Below are positions 1 through 7,922 of a stretch of 64,000 nt of DNA, in pieces. Numbering within the stretch: position 1 is the stretch's first letter; each line of letters starts with the position of its first letter. This DNA is from Bacteroidia bacterium. GTDB taxonomy: Bacteria > Bacteroidota > Bacteroidia > Bacteroidales > GWA2-32-17. Under the pieces are notes generated by a model, which saw only the letters and a list, made by a program, of their open reading frames with translations, was not told the origin of the DNA and made no database searches. The DNA lies in assembly GCA_016218155.1 (NCBI GenBank), contig JACREQ010000045.1, forward strand, positions 57,045 through 121,044. The letters run 5' to 3'. The position numbers were made by a program, and so were the translations under genes.

Positions 1-269
1 GAAGGACTTAAAGGTTGCTGCTTCTCTTTATAAAGCTGAAAAGCTTTTTGAGGTTCTATAACCTTAAAATACTTTTGAAGGTAATTTAAGTCATTAATAA
101 ATTCAGGTTGTGAGCGAGTTGTATACAACGAATCAATATGTAAAAGCGGTTTAAAAGCTACTGAATGATAAAAAGGAAATATTAGTTTTTTACCCGATAA
201 TTTCTGGTAAAATGAACTTGTAAGTCCATTAGAAAAAGGTGATAAAGTATTAAAAACAGATTTCTTCAT
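1..269 (-). CDS. Polysaccharide deacetylase-like protein (3' end outside window)
   Basis: An open frame runs from an ATG at 269 off the left edge, giving 89 visible residues. The segment FPFYHSV followed by a stretch ending FINDLNYLQKYFK resembles the N-terminus of Bacteroidota polysaccharide deacetylase (NodB-type) proteins, in which an FH-x-V motif precedes the catalytic domain. The catalytic Asp/His motifs would lie outside the window, so the family call is an inference. It is divergent from the small secreted-protein gene at 406. No signal peptide is seen, which suggests a cytoplasmic or glycan-pathway enzyme. Confidence 0.55.
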   Translation of the reverse strand, partial: MKKSVFNTLSPFSNGLTSSFYQKLSGKKLIFPFYHSVAFKPLLHIDSLYTTRSQPEFINDLNYLQKYFKVIEPQKAFQLYKEKQQPLSP

Positions 270-327
270 TCAAATAAAACAGATATCAAAGATAAAATAA
301 AAATATTGGAAGCTAAATATTATTAAA

Positions 328-358
328 TTGCATTAGTTTAAACAAATAATTAAATTTG
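328..358 (+). promoter_or_regulatory. Bacteroidota-type promoter for the gene at 406
   Basis: TAAATTTG at 351-358 fits the Bacteroidota -7 consensus TAnnTTTG. A TTG at 328-330 lies 20 bases upstream as a -33 element. The start codon is 48 bases downstream. Confidence 0.5.
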
Positions 359-405
359 TATATCATTTCTTTAAACAGCACCAGTTATTATCAAATTACA
401 ATAAA

Positions 406-915
406 ATGAAAAACTTCATCTTATTTTTTATAATTTTTATATCAATCCCATCAGGTTTATATTCTCAAACTTCTTTTGAGATAGAACCTGTATTGATTTC
501 AAATGATACAACACAGCAAATCAGAGAAATTGATAAGTTTAAGAATAACATTATTTTAAATATTAACAATTTTCAGAAGATAGAAAAATATAAAGACAGT
601 CTCAATTTCAGACATGTGTATCTAAGAGACAATGTATTGCAATTGATTAAAGTTCAACACAAAGTAGGGTCTATTATAAAAAATATTGAATGGTTTTATT
701 TAAATAATCAGTTATTTTACACTGAAGCAAACTGGGTTGATACTTTAACAAATAAAAATATTAATCATGCAATATGTTATTTATACAATGACCATTTAAT
801 AGCCTGGATAAATAACGATAATAAGTTTGTTAATTCAAAGTCTGCAGAATTTAAAGATTATGAAATAAAAATTGTTCTTTATGGAAAAACTCTTTTTTCA
901 GAGGCAATGAAATAA
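406..915 (+). CDS. Small secreted protein of unknown function
   Basis: 169 residues with a clear Sec signal peptide: a lysine after Met, a hydrophobic stretch from about residue 4 to 18, and likely cleavage after LYSQ near residue 21. The mature part is hydrophilic with alternating strand-like segments and no cysteine pair, lipobox or sorting domain. I do not recognise the family. It is probably periplasmic or secreted. It has its own promoter upstream and converges on the NUDIX gene, whose stop codon follows directly. Confidence 0.6.
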   Translation: MKNFILFFIIFISIPSGLYSQTSFEIEPVLISNDTTQQIREIDKFKNNIILNINNFQKIEKYKDSLNFRHVYLRDNVLQLIKVQHKVGSIIKNIEWFYLNNQLFYTEANWVDTLTNKNINHAICYLYNDHLIAWINNDNKFVNSKSAEFKDYEIKIVLYGKTLFSEAMK

Positions 916-1374
916 TCACATTTTTGAACCTGAGATCAACCTCCATGCAACAACTTTATCTATAGGTAAAGTTATCTCCTCCAGATTTAGTTGTTTCAAA
1001 TTAACCCATCTGAATGATTGTGCACCTTCAATTTCATCTTCATAATCGAAAGGTTTTGAAGAAATTTTAAATCTTGGAGCTTCTTTTAGTTTGGCAATAT
1101 AATAAACCGAAACAACTTGCACATCGCTTCTGAATAATCCCTGCTGAAAAAAATCTGTAGTATAAAAGTGACTCACAATCTCAATCTCCTGACCTAATTC
1201 TTCCAAGGCTTCACGGTGAAGACAATCAATTATTCCCTCACCCAACTCAACACCACCACCAGGAAATTTTGTAACACGAATACCAAAAACAAATTCATCA
1301 CTTATCAAAACCTCGTTTTTTTCGTTGGTAATAATAGCATAAGCTCTTATTGTGAATTTTGTTGGTTTATCCAT
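916..1374 (-). CDS. NUDIX hydrolase
   Basis: 152 residues, the usual size for a single NUDIX domain. The NUDIX box is visible at about residues 39-61 as G-x5-E-x7-REALEELG, containing the REx2EE metal-binding core, so hydrolysis of a nucleoside diphosphate linked to some group X is expected. The substrate cannot be read from sequence. The frame overlaps the 3' end of miaA by 8 bases, so the two are probably co-transcribed. Confidence 0.85.
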   Translation of the reverse strand: MDKPTKFTIRAYAIITNEKNEVLISDEFVFGIRVTKFPGGGVELGEGIIDCLHREALEELGQEIEIVSHFYTTDFFQQGLFRSDVQVVSVYYIAKLKEAPRFKISSKPFDYEDEIEGAQSFRWVNLKQLNLEEITLPIDKVVAWRLISGSKM

Positions 1375-2293
1375 TCCTGCAAACTGTTATTTGGTTTTGT
1401 ATAAAACTAATTATATCAGGAATCTGTTCCGGCTCAAACCAATTGTAATCGTTGTTGCGATTAAACCATGAAATCTGTCTGCGAGCATATCGACGGGTAT
1501 TTCGTTTAATCAACTCTACCGCAACCTCAAGATTATGAATTTCATCAAAGTATTCAAATAGTTCTTTATAACCAACAGTTTTTAATGCATTGCATGAACG
1601 ATATTGAAACAAATCACGTGCTTCATTTTCGAGACCTTTTTCCATCATCAGGTCAACACGTAAATTTATTCTTTCGTGCAGTTTTGCTCTATCCATATTT
1701 ATTGCAATGCGCACGATGTTAAAATGTCGTTCTTTTTTTGATTTCTGTAAAAACTGTGAATATGGTTTTCCCGTAAGCAGACACATTTCAAGGGCACGAA
1801 ATACCCGATTAGTGTTTCTTAAGTCAACGTTGTTATATGATTGAGGGTCGAGTTTTTTTAACTCTAATCGCAAGCTTTCTATTCCCTCATTTTTCATTCT
1901 TTCTGCAAGTTGTTGTCGAAGTTCAGGATCAAAGTCTGGCATATCATCTATTCCATTACAAACTGCATCTATATACAATCCTGAACCACCAGTCATTATT
2001 GCCAAACCATTCTTTTTAAACAGTTCGGGCAGCAAATTTGTAACATCTTGCTCAAAACGACTTACATTATAATAATCGGTAACATTTTTAAATCCGACAA
2101 AGTGATGTTTTACTGCTTCAAGTTGTGCTGTATCGGGTGGAGCTGAGCCAATCTTCAATTCTTTATAAAACTGACGTGAGTCTGCTGAAATAATTTCACA
2201 ATCAAAATATTGTGCTAAAGAAATAGCTGTATTAGTTTTTCCAACTGCAGTAGGTCCGGCAATAACAACTAATAAAGGGGCTTTTATAATCAC
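1367..2293 (-). CDS. miaA: tRNA dimethylallyltransferase
   Basis: 308 residues, normal for MiaA. The P-loop GPTAVGKT lies near residues 13-20, followed by the DSRQFYKELKIG segment and the GGSGLYIDAV motif, all characteristic of the family. The enzyme transfers a dimethylallyl group to N6 of A37 in tRNAs reading UNN codons, in the cytoplasm. It lies upstream of and overlaps the NUDIX gene. Confidence 0.95.
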   Translation of the reverse strand: MIIKAPLLVVIAGPTAVGKTNTAISLAQYFDCEIISADSRQFYKELKIGSAPPDTAQLEAVKHHFVGFKNVTDYYNVSRFEQDVTNLLPELFKKNGLAIMTGGSGLYIDAVCNGIDDMPDFDPELRQQLAERMKNEGIESLRLELKKLDPQSYNNVDLRNTNRVFRALEMCLLTGKPYSQFLQKSKKERHFNIVRIAINMDRAKLHERINLRVDLMMEKGLENEARDLFQYRSCNALKTVGYKELFEYFDEIHNLEVAVELIKRNTRRYARRQISWFNRNNDYNWFEPEQIPDIISFIQNQITVCRNG

Positions 2294-2330
2294 TAAAAAA
2301 GTTTTTCTAAATCAGGAAAAAAATCTCTGA

Positions 2331-2993
2331 CTAATCTTCGTCAGGATCTCCATCATCATCTTCATCTTCCGGTGCATCTCGATCAATATCTTCCTCCTCT
2401 TCCTCTGCTTCGCCTGCAAGTAAAGAATCATCTTCAAATTCAAACTGAATATCTTTTTCGAATGACTCGCTTGCAAAATCTTCTTCGAGTTCGTCGTCAA
2501 TAATAGGAGCTACTTTTTTTGTACTGAAAACATTTATGTCATCATCATCATCATCAAACAGGCTTGATTTTTTTGCTGCTTTTTTACCAAACTGAGGTGG
2601 AATTTCACCACCAAAATCAATACATATAGGGTAATATCTATTTGAAGTATCTTGTTTGGTTTCCATTAACTCTATAAAAAACGACCTTTGATTTATTAAG
2701 TCAAAAACGTAAATAAGTTTTTGATGAGCGTCTTTCATAAAAGTGGATAATATAGCTTTATCCATAGCAATTATTTTTTCTCCTCCCTTTACTTGAGTCT
2801 CTATTAGAGCAATCTCTTGTTTTCTTTGCCAGTTGTGAGTTGCAATAAAGAATGTTGCATGTAAACTACTATCATACTCCAGTTCTTCCTGAATAAAGTC
2901 GTGTAAATCGTAAAAGGTTTGATCGGACATTATCTCAATATCCATAAAGAACTTGTCATCTTCTTCTGATAAAACCTTGAATTTGTAAATCAT
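2331..2993 (-). CDS. pRiA4b ORF-3-like (IS1096 passenger TnpR-type) protein with acidic tail
   Basis: 220 residues. The first ~115 residues (MIYKFKVLSEED start, then DLHDFIQEELEYDSS and a YVFDL segment) resemble the plasmid pRiA4b ORF-3 fold, often annotated as IS1096 passenger TnpR family. In Bacteroidota this is a common chromosomal protein with no obvious link to transposition. The C-terminal third is almost entirely Asp/Glu, with an Asp run near residue 150. No recombinase catalytic residues are visible. The function is unknown. Confidence 0.7.
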   Translation of the reverse strand: MIYKFKVLSEEDDKFFMDIEIMSDQTFYDLHDFIQEELEYDSSLHATFFIATHNWQRKQEIALIETQVKGGEKIIAMDKAILSTFMKDAHQKLIYVFDLINQRSFFIELMETKQDTSNRYYPICIDFGGEIPPQFGKKAAKKSSLFDDDDDDINVFSTKKVAPIIDDELEEDFASESFEKDIQFEFEDDSLLAGEAEEEEEDIDRDAPEDEDDDGDPDED

Positions 2994-3004
2994 ATTCTAA
3001 ATAA

Positions 3005-4066
3005 TTAAAGCTTTAATAAAAATTTCATTGTATCAATATTATCTGCATAGTCCCATAAGTTCGGTGCTTGCGACTTCCCGAATGGCACTGCATTTTCAAT
3101 TTCATTGCTCTTACTCACAATACATTGAATTTCGTTGATATTTTCATTTATTTCGGCGGCTAATATAGTAATAACTGAATAATAGTCATAAAAAATTACA
3201 GAAAGTGGCGAAAAAATTTGACGATCGTTTTTTAACAGCATAAATCCATTATCAAAAAACTCTATCATATTCATTTGATAAACGGATTTATGATAGTCGT
3301 AATTGTTTGCATATTTATTATGTTGATAAAGATAATTCCAATGATCCATTGCTAAAAAGAAATTATCGAAATTATATTTTTCTGGAACATAAATTTTTGA
3401 CACATTTCTGCATCCCATTCCGAAATATTGAAAAATATCTTTTGAAAGATTTTTTAAATCTTCAATAGTTTCTTCTCCGGTAAGTACTGCAACAGAATTT
3501 CTATTTCGCCTGATAATACTGGGATATTTGCCAAAATAATATTCAAAATATCTTGCTGTATTATTACTTCCTGTTGCAATTATAGCATCAAAATTTGTAA
3601 GTTGATTTTCTGAAAAAGAAATTGACGATGTAAACTCAGGTTCGATATCACATAAAATAGAAGATATTAATTTAATAAGAGAATCATCTTTTGACGAAAG
3701 TTTACCAATAAAATTATTTCCTGAAATTAATACCGAAACAAAATCGTGCATCCCAACCAAAGGGATGTTTCCGGCTAATATTACACCAACTGTTACTGGA
3801 TTTTTCTTTTTTTGAATTAAATCATGGTATGGCTCTAACCATTTGTTTAAATTTTCTACAGTTAATAATTCCGACCATGATTTTAAAGCCAGTGTTACGT
3901 TTTCTGGTGTAAACCATTGGTTTGTCTGTCGCTGTTCTTCAATAATTTTATCTATTTTACACTTCCATTTTTCTAAAAAAGGAGAGTTAGATTTGCCGGA
4001 AATAAAATAGTCGTTTAGCAGTTGACCAAGAGCTGCAAATGCCTCTATTCTTTTTTCCGTACTCAT
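3005..4066 (-). CDS. Acyl-CoA reductase (LuxC-type)
   Basis: 353 residues. The central region with VGVILAGNIPLVGMHDF, a conserved GKLSSKD segment and FGMGCRNVSKIYVP matches the LuxC-like acyl-CoA reductase family found in most Bacteroidota. GMGCRN carries the conserved catalytic-type cysteine. Such enzymes reduce acyl-CoA to aldehyde, but the physiological substrate here is unknown. It sits in a run of minus-strand genes with no clear pathway partner. Confidence 0.8.
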   Translation of the reverse strand: MSTEKRIEAFAALGQLLNDYFISGKSNSPFLEKWKCKIDKIIEEQRQTNQWFTPENVTLALKSWSELLTVENLNKWLEPYHDLIQKKKNPVTVGVILAGNIPLVGMHDFVSVLISGNNFIGKLSSKDDSLIKLISSILCDIEPEFTSSISFSENQLTNFDAIIATGSNNTARYFEYYFGKYPSIIRRNRNSVAVLTGEETIEDLKNLSKDIFQYFGMGCRNVSKIYVPEKYNFDNFFLAMDHWNYLYQHNKYANNYDYHKSVYQMNMIEFFDNGFMLLKNDRQIFSPLSVIFYDYYSVITILAAEINENINEIQCIVSKSNEIENAVPFGKSQAPNLWDYADNIDTMKFLLKL

Positions 4067-4096
4067 TTTATATTTAAAATTTAAATGAAAAGCAAT

Positions 4097-4486
4097 CTAA
4101 TAATAATCATAGGTATCCCATGGCATAGATCCGGACGCTGTTCCGAGTGCCAAACCAAAAAATAATACTACAATTATTATATATATTAAAAACAATGCCG
4201 ACAGTGATAATCCAATAACAGAGCAAATTTTACCGGCTTTCATGTTTTTATATGAAGACTTAGTATAAAGGTCTGGATTTGCTTTATATAATTTACCAGC
4301 TTTTCGTGAAAGTACAATTGAAATTATTCCGAGTGTAATACCTGATATTCCATAACACCAGCAAGTGGCAATGGAAATTATTCCCATAACCAGAATGCCT
4401 GTAGCATTAGGCAAATTCTTTTGAATATTTGTATCTGTATTATTTGAATAAACAGGTGGATTTATATTTATTTCTTCGTCGCTCAT
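4097..4486 (-). CDS. Small membrane protein, CCC-motif / DUF4190-like
   Basis: 129 residues with a hydrophilic N-terminus and two hydrophobic segments (about residues 28-58 and 84-116). The first contains the paired cysteines of TCWCYG, and RKAGKLYKANP lies between the segments. This matches the Bacteroidota CCC-motif membrane proteins related to DUF4190. It is followed 7 bases upstream on the strand by a DUF2752 gene, and the two families often occur together. Function unknown; inner membrane. Confidence 0.75.
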   Translation of the reverse strand: MSDEEININPPVYSNNTDTNIQKNLPNATGILVMGIISIATCWCYGISGITLGIISIVLSRKAGKLYKANPDLYTKSSYKNMKAGKICSVIGLSLSALFLIYIIIVVLFFGLALGTASGSMPWDTYDYY

Positions 4487-4493
4487 TTCTTAA

Positions 4494-4838
4494 TTAATTT
4501 GAATTAATAAGTTTTACAATGTATGCAATAATCATTAACAATGCTGTAAATATAAACGAAATTTTTAAAATCAAAGCCCCGTTTTTATACTTGAAAATTA
4601 GGTGTAAAACAAGGAAAATTAATGTGAAAATTATAGGTAATAATGCCGGATATAATTTTACACTTTCTATTATATTTCCTTTTAATAATTCTATAAATGA
4701 ACGTTGCATTCCACAACCCGGGCATTCTATACCAAAAAATTTTCTATAAATACATGTCCCCATATGACTCTCGAGCCAGTTAATAAAATCGTTATACAGG
4801 GAGATTTGCATCGAAAAAACATTATTTTTTACAAACAT
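4494..4838 (-). CDS. DUF2752 domain membrane protein
   Basis: 114 residues with the diagnostic CPGCGMQRSF motif near residues 39-48 and three predicted hydrophobic segments. DUF2752 proteins are small inner-membrane proteins of unknown function. It is adjacent to the CCC-motif protein and probably co-transcribed with it. Confidence 0.85.
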   Translation of the reverse strand: MFVKNNVFSMQISLYNDFINWLESHMGTCIYRKFFGIECPGCGMQRSFIELLKGNIIESVKLYPALLPIIFTLIFLVLHLIFKYKNGALILKISFIFTALLMIIAYIVKLINSN

Positions 4839-4858
4839 AGTTTCTTTTTATTGATGAA

Positions 4859-4891
4859 TTTGCAGGATAATGAAATTTTTTAATACTTTTG
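4859..4891 (+). promoter_or_regulatory. Promoter of tRNA-Cys
   Basis: TACTTTTG at 4884-4891 fits the TAnnTTTG -7 element exactly. TTTG at 4859-4862 is a -33 element 21 bases upstream. The tRNA begins 12 bases after the -7 element. Confidence 0.65.
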
Positions 4892-4902
4892 CAGTCCAAA
4901 AA

Positions 4903-4973
4903 GGTCTCTTGGCCGAGTGGCTAGGCACCGGTCTGCAAAACCGTCTACTCCGGTTCGAATCCGGAAGAGACCT
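4903..4973 (+). tRNA. tRNA-Cys (anticodon GCA)
   Basis: A 71-nt cloverleaf. The acceptor stem GGTCTCT (4903-4909) pairs fully with AGAGACC (4966-4972). The anticodon loop is CT-GCA-AA, and the T arm is CCGG-TTCGAAT-CCGG. The discriminator is U (4973), the known cysteine identity base. The 3' CCA is not encoded. Confidence 0.95.
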
Positions 4974-4975
4974 CA

Positions 4976-5015
4976 GAAAAAACCCTTAATTGTTTACACA
5001 TTTAAGGGTTTTTTT
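4976..5015 (+). terminator. Rho-independent terminator after tRNA-Cys
   Basis: An inverted repeat AAACCCTTAA / TTAAGGGTTT is followed by a T-run at 5009-5015, directly downstream of the tRNA. Confidence 0.8.
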
Positions 5016-5061
5016 AATTCATTCTTAAAAATTTTATTTAAAAAAAGTAAAAAATATATAA

Positions 5062-5814
5062 TCAAAGTTTCGTTTCCTGTTCAGATAATAATCCAAATAT
5101 TTCTGGATAATTATAATAGGCAATTAAATCTGAAGTATAAATCTTTTTTGAGTTTATTGGCATAAACTTTTTAATAGTATGTGCTTTGATTAAATCAGAA
5201 GAAACAGGAGTTATAATACTTTTAATTTTTTCAATATTTTGTTCTTTGTTAATCCATTGTTTTGCCGATTCAGGACTTAATATTAGAGGCATTCTTAATT
5301 TTGTATTATGAACCTTTGCCATAATTTCATTTGCATCAATAGTTAAAACAGCAAAAGACTTTGTTATTTGGCCTTTACTATCCTTTGTTTCATTCCAAAT
5401 ACCGGCAAAAACAAAAAGTTCTTCATTTTTTAAAGTCACATAATATGGTATTTTTTCCTTTTTAACTTTTCTCCATTCAAAAAATCCAGAACAAAGAACA
5501 AGACATCTACGATTTTTAAATGAATTCGCATACAGGTGACTAGATTCAATCTCTTCTGATTTTGCGTTTAGGGTATTATATTTAGATAAAAACTCATCTG
5601 CCTGCTGTGTGTTCTCTATATTGTTAGGAAGAAACCCCCATTTAAAAAAAGAAATATCATCCGGATTAGCATCTGTAATAACAGGCATAAAAGGATGATC
5701 GAAACCATTAACTATTAGCTGATCCTCGAAAAGATTAAGCTGATCGTTTCTTATAATTTTACCATTTACCAGAGCATTTACGCTCTTCTTTGTTACAGCA
5801 TAATAGAAACACAT
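5062..5814 (-). CDS. SOS response-associated peptidase (SRAP, YedK/HMCES type)
   Basis: 250 residues beginning MCFYY, with the invariant catalytic Cys at position 2. Later come NAKSE (the family NARSE motif), CLVLCSGFFEW with the active-site Glu, and HNTKLRMP with the conserved His. SRAP proteins form a thiazolidine crosslink with abasic sites in single-stranded DNA and so shield them. It lies 6 bases after the umuC-like gene on the same strand, so it belongs to the lesion-tolerance cassette. Confidence 0.92.
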   Translation of the reverse strand: MCFYYAVTKKSVNALVNGKIIRNDQLNLFEDQLIVNGFDHPFMPVITDANPDDISFFKWGFLPNNIENTQQADEFLSKYNTLNAKSEEIESSHLYANSFKNRRCLVLCSGFFEWRKVKKEKIPYYVTLKNEELFVFAGIWNETKDSKGQITKSFAVLTIDANEIMAKVHNTKLRMPLILSPESAKQWINKEQNIEKIKSIITPVSSDLIKAHTIKKFMPINSKKIYTSDLIAYYNYPEIFGLLSEQETKL

Positions 5815-5820
5815 ATTACA

Positions 5821-7071
5821 CTATGTTTTAACTTTTAATAGTTCGTTCCACCTTGTAGTATATCTTGGAGAAAGTTTTTCCTGTTTAAGCTTCCAGTCTT
5901 TATTATTTCCCTGTGCTGCAAGCTTTACAAAATCTTTTCCATATCTGTTATTTAATTTATCCACAAGTTTAGAAATATTTTTATTTTTATCATTACTTTC
6001 TTTCTCAAAAAGATTTCCCTGAATAACATTTTCAGATGATATTCCACTTACAATAACGCCGGCTTTCTTATAAAGTAAATTAGGTTTATATATTGACTTA
6101 AGACCTATCAATGCGGCATTAACTAAATCATGGTTATTACTCGTTTGCATTGACATTGTAACTGTAACACAATCATAAATATATTTTTCTCTTTCAGAAA
6201 AAGGATCAGTATGTATGAATATTGTTATAAAATTGGCAACCGATTTTTGTTTACGAAGCTTTTCTGCACAACGCACAGCATGATTTGCAACCGCTTCGGT
6301 AATAACATTAAAATCAGATAATTTTTTCCCAAATGCCCTTGTTGTGGCAATATTTTTTTTACAATGTGTTATTGTATCGAGCAAAATACGCTGCTGTCCT
6401 AAAAGTTCATCTCTTGTGCGTTGTCCCACAACTGTTAATTTGTTTCTTACCCAGCTTGCATCTAGTTGACTAAAATCAAACGCTGTTTTAATACCATTAT
6501 TTAAAAGCATTCTAGAATATTGACGACCAATACCCCATACATCTTCTATTGATGTGTTTTTTAATGCCCATATTCGGGTCTCTTCCGAATCGATAACAAA
6601 TATTCCTTCTTTCTTTTTTGCTACTTTGTTAGCAATTTTAGCCAATGTTTTTGTGTTTGCAATACCTACACCAACCGGAATACCTACAGTTTCAAATATG
6701 GTGTTTTTTATTTTTAATGCATAGTCTTTTAAATTTACATTAATTCCGTCAAGATTAAGAAATGCTTCATCTATTGAATAAACCTCAATATCGGGACTAA
6801 ACAATTTCAAAGCTTTCATCATTCTATTTGACATATCTCCATAAAGTGTATAATTTGACGAAAAAACTTCTACATTATGTTTTTCAATTATTTCCTTGCG
6901 TTTAAAAATAGGTTCAGCCATTTTTAAACCTAAAGCTTTTGCTTCATTGGAGCGCGAAATTATACAACCATCATTATTTGATAGTACTACTACAGGTTTT
7001 CCTTCAATTTTATAGTTAAAAACCCTTTCGCACGAAACATAAAAGTTATTACCGTCTACTAAAGCATACAT
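5821..7071 (-). CDS. umuC: Y-family DNA polymerase (UmuC-like, Pol V type)
   Basis: About 417 residues from MYALVDGNNF, the usual UmuC start. Upstream in-frame ATGs at 7086 and 7095 would overlap the umuD-like frame, and the exact start is undecided. The DGNNFYVSCERVF metal-binding segment, SNNDGCIISRS and catalytic YSIDEAFLNLDG are all present, as are helix-hairpin-helix and little-finger regions. The enzyme performs translesion synthesis, with cleaved UmuD as accessory subunit. Its neighbours are umuD upstream and SRAP downstream. Confidence 0.93.
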   Translation of the reverse strand: MYALVDGNNFYVSCERVFNYKIEGKPVVVLSNNDGCIISRSNEAKALGLKMAEPIFKRKEIIEKHNVEVFSSNYTLYGDMSNRMMKALKLFSPDIEVYSIDEAFLNLDGINVNLKDYALKIKNTIFETVGIPVGVGIANTKTLAKIANKVAKKKEGIFVIDSEETRIWALKNTSIEDVWGIGRQYSRMLLNNGIKTAFDFSQLDASWVRNKLTVVGQRTRDELLGQQRILLDTITHCKKNIATTRAFGKKLSDFNVITEAVANHAVRCAEKLRKQKSVANFITIFIHTDPFSEREKYIYDCVTVTMSMQTSNNHDLVNAALIGLKSIYKPNLLYKKAGVIVSGISSENVIQGNLFEKESNDKNKNISKLVDKLNNRYGKDFVKLAAQGNNKDWKLKQEKLSPRYTTRWNELLKVKT

Positions 7072-7072
7072 A

Positions 7073-7516
7073 TTATTTATACTCATGAATTGCAAATCTT
7101 ACCCGCCCCCATAATCTAAAATCTGAACCTTCATCTATTTTTTTTGGCTCAAACTCAGGATTGGAAGGAATAAGATAAAAATCTTTTCCTATTTTACTTA
7201 CCTTTTTAATTGTAAAATCTCCATCTAAATAACACATCAAAATAGAATTCTTTCCGGGCTTAAACGCCCTGTCAATTACCAATAAATCCCCATCACATAT
7301 ATGATCATTAATCATTGAATTTCCTTCGGCCCAAACAAAAAAAGTTGAACTCTCATTTTTTATCAGGTATGATTTAAGATCCAGCTCATTTTCGATATAA
7401 TCGCTAGCAGGTGAGGGAAAACCAGCAACTACATTACCACTAACATTAAGTTTTAAATCCTCGAGATCCTTTATATTAAGAATTTTTACCTTAATATTAT
7501 CTTCTTTTGATTCCAT
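7073..7516 (-). CDS. umuD: UmuD-like S24 peptidase / Pol V subunit
   Basis: 147 residues from the ATG at 7516. A longer frame reaches 7576, but its extra 20 residues are unlike UmuD and would cover the predicted promoter. The self-cleavage site is VAGFPSPASDY (Ala-Gly bond). The catalytic serine is in EGNSM and the lysine in DFTIKKV, giving the Ser-Lys dyad of LexA/UmuD. RecA-stimulated self-cleavage would activate the downstream polymerase. It is the first gene of a three-gene operon with umuC and SRAP. Confidence 0.92.
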   Translation of the reverse strand: MESKEDNIKVKILNIKDLEDLKLNVSGNVVAGFPSPASDYIENELDLKSYLIKNESSTFFVWAEGNSMINDHICDGDLLVIDRAFKPGKNSILMCYLDGDFTIKKVSKIGKDFYLIPSNPEFEPKKIDEGSDFRLWGRVRFAIHEYK

Positions 7517-7532
7517 GATAAAATTCTTTTTG

Positions 7533-7566
7533 TAAAGATAAGGGATATTGGGTGCATTTGTACAAA
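7533..7566 (-). promoter_or_regulatory. Candidate SOS promoter/operator of the umuD operon
   Basis: Read on the minus strand, a -7-like TATCTTTA (7533-7540) lies 22 bases after a TTTG that forms half of the perfect palindrome TTTGTACAAA (7557-7566). A palindrome over the -33 element is where a LexA-type repressor could bind. The binding itself is inferred. Confidence 0.4.
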
Positions 7567-7666
7567 GTGAGAACACTTAAAAAGTCGAAAATAAATTCAA
7601 ATTACTCTGATATTCTTTAGTACAGTATTATTTCATAAAAAAACGAGAGTTCTGATAAAATAAAAA

Positions 7667-7785
7667 CTAAAACTTATAAATAAATGCCAGTAATGCTCTG
7701 GTATTTGCAATTGCTTTTCCTTCGGTTACTTTTCCTTTTGAATCGCCGTTTGCTTTACCATAAGTGGCTACAGTGTGCTCAATTT
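7667..7785 (-). pseudogene. Remnant: 3' end of a paralogue of the acetate-locus porin
   Basis: The minus strand here reads like the last ~39 codons of the porin gene at 36289-37569, including the shared stop codon and C-terminal LLAFIYKF. The last ~80 bases are almost identical in DNA sequence. Similarity stops abruptly at about 7785, and no start or N-terminal part exists. Beyond the stop, part of the porin terminator (one hairpin arm and a T-run on the minus strand, about 7640-7655) also survives. It is a truncated copy left by duplication or recombination. The remainder, 7786-7922, holds only a 32-codon ATG-started frame of no known family. Confidence 0.8.
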
Positions 7786-7922
7786 AATCGTTTATGGTTC
7801 TTATTTCTCCATTAATTAGAAAGAGAGGCAATGTATCATTCCGCTTAGCCATTTATTGTTTGAATCATTCTCTGCTGGAAATAATCTTAAAAGCGTTCCA
7901 TCCATCACTTTCATTAAGTGCT

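Noticed and set aside
2331..2993. Possible transposon-related gene (TnpR-type passenger family)
   Set aside because: The family name comes from IS1096, but this is a common chromosomal Bacteroidota protein. No inverted repeats, transposase or recombinase residues are present nearby.
4903..4973. tRNA-linked integration site
   Set aside because: No integrase, direct repeat of the tRNA 3' end or island boundary is visible downstream, only a terminator and the SRAP gene.
7786..7922. Small 32-codon gene after pseC
   Set aside because: The frame has an ATG and a stop but no recognisable domain or promoter. It sits between a pseudogene scar and pseC, so it is more likely leftover sequence.
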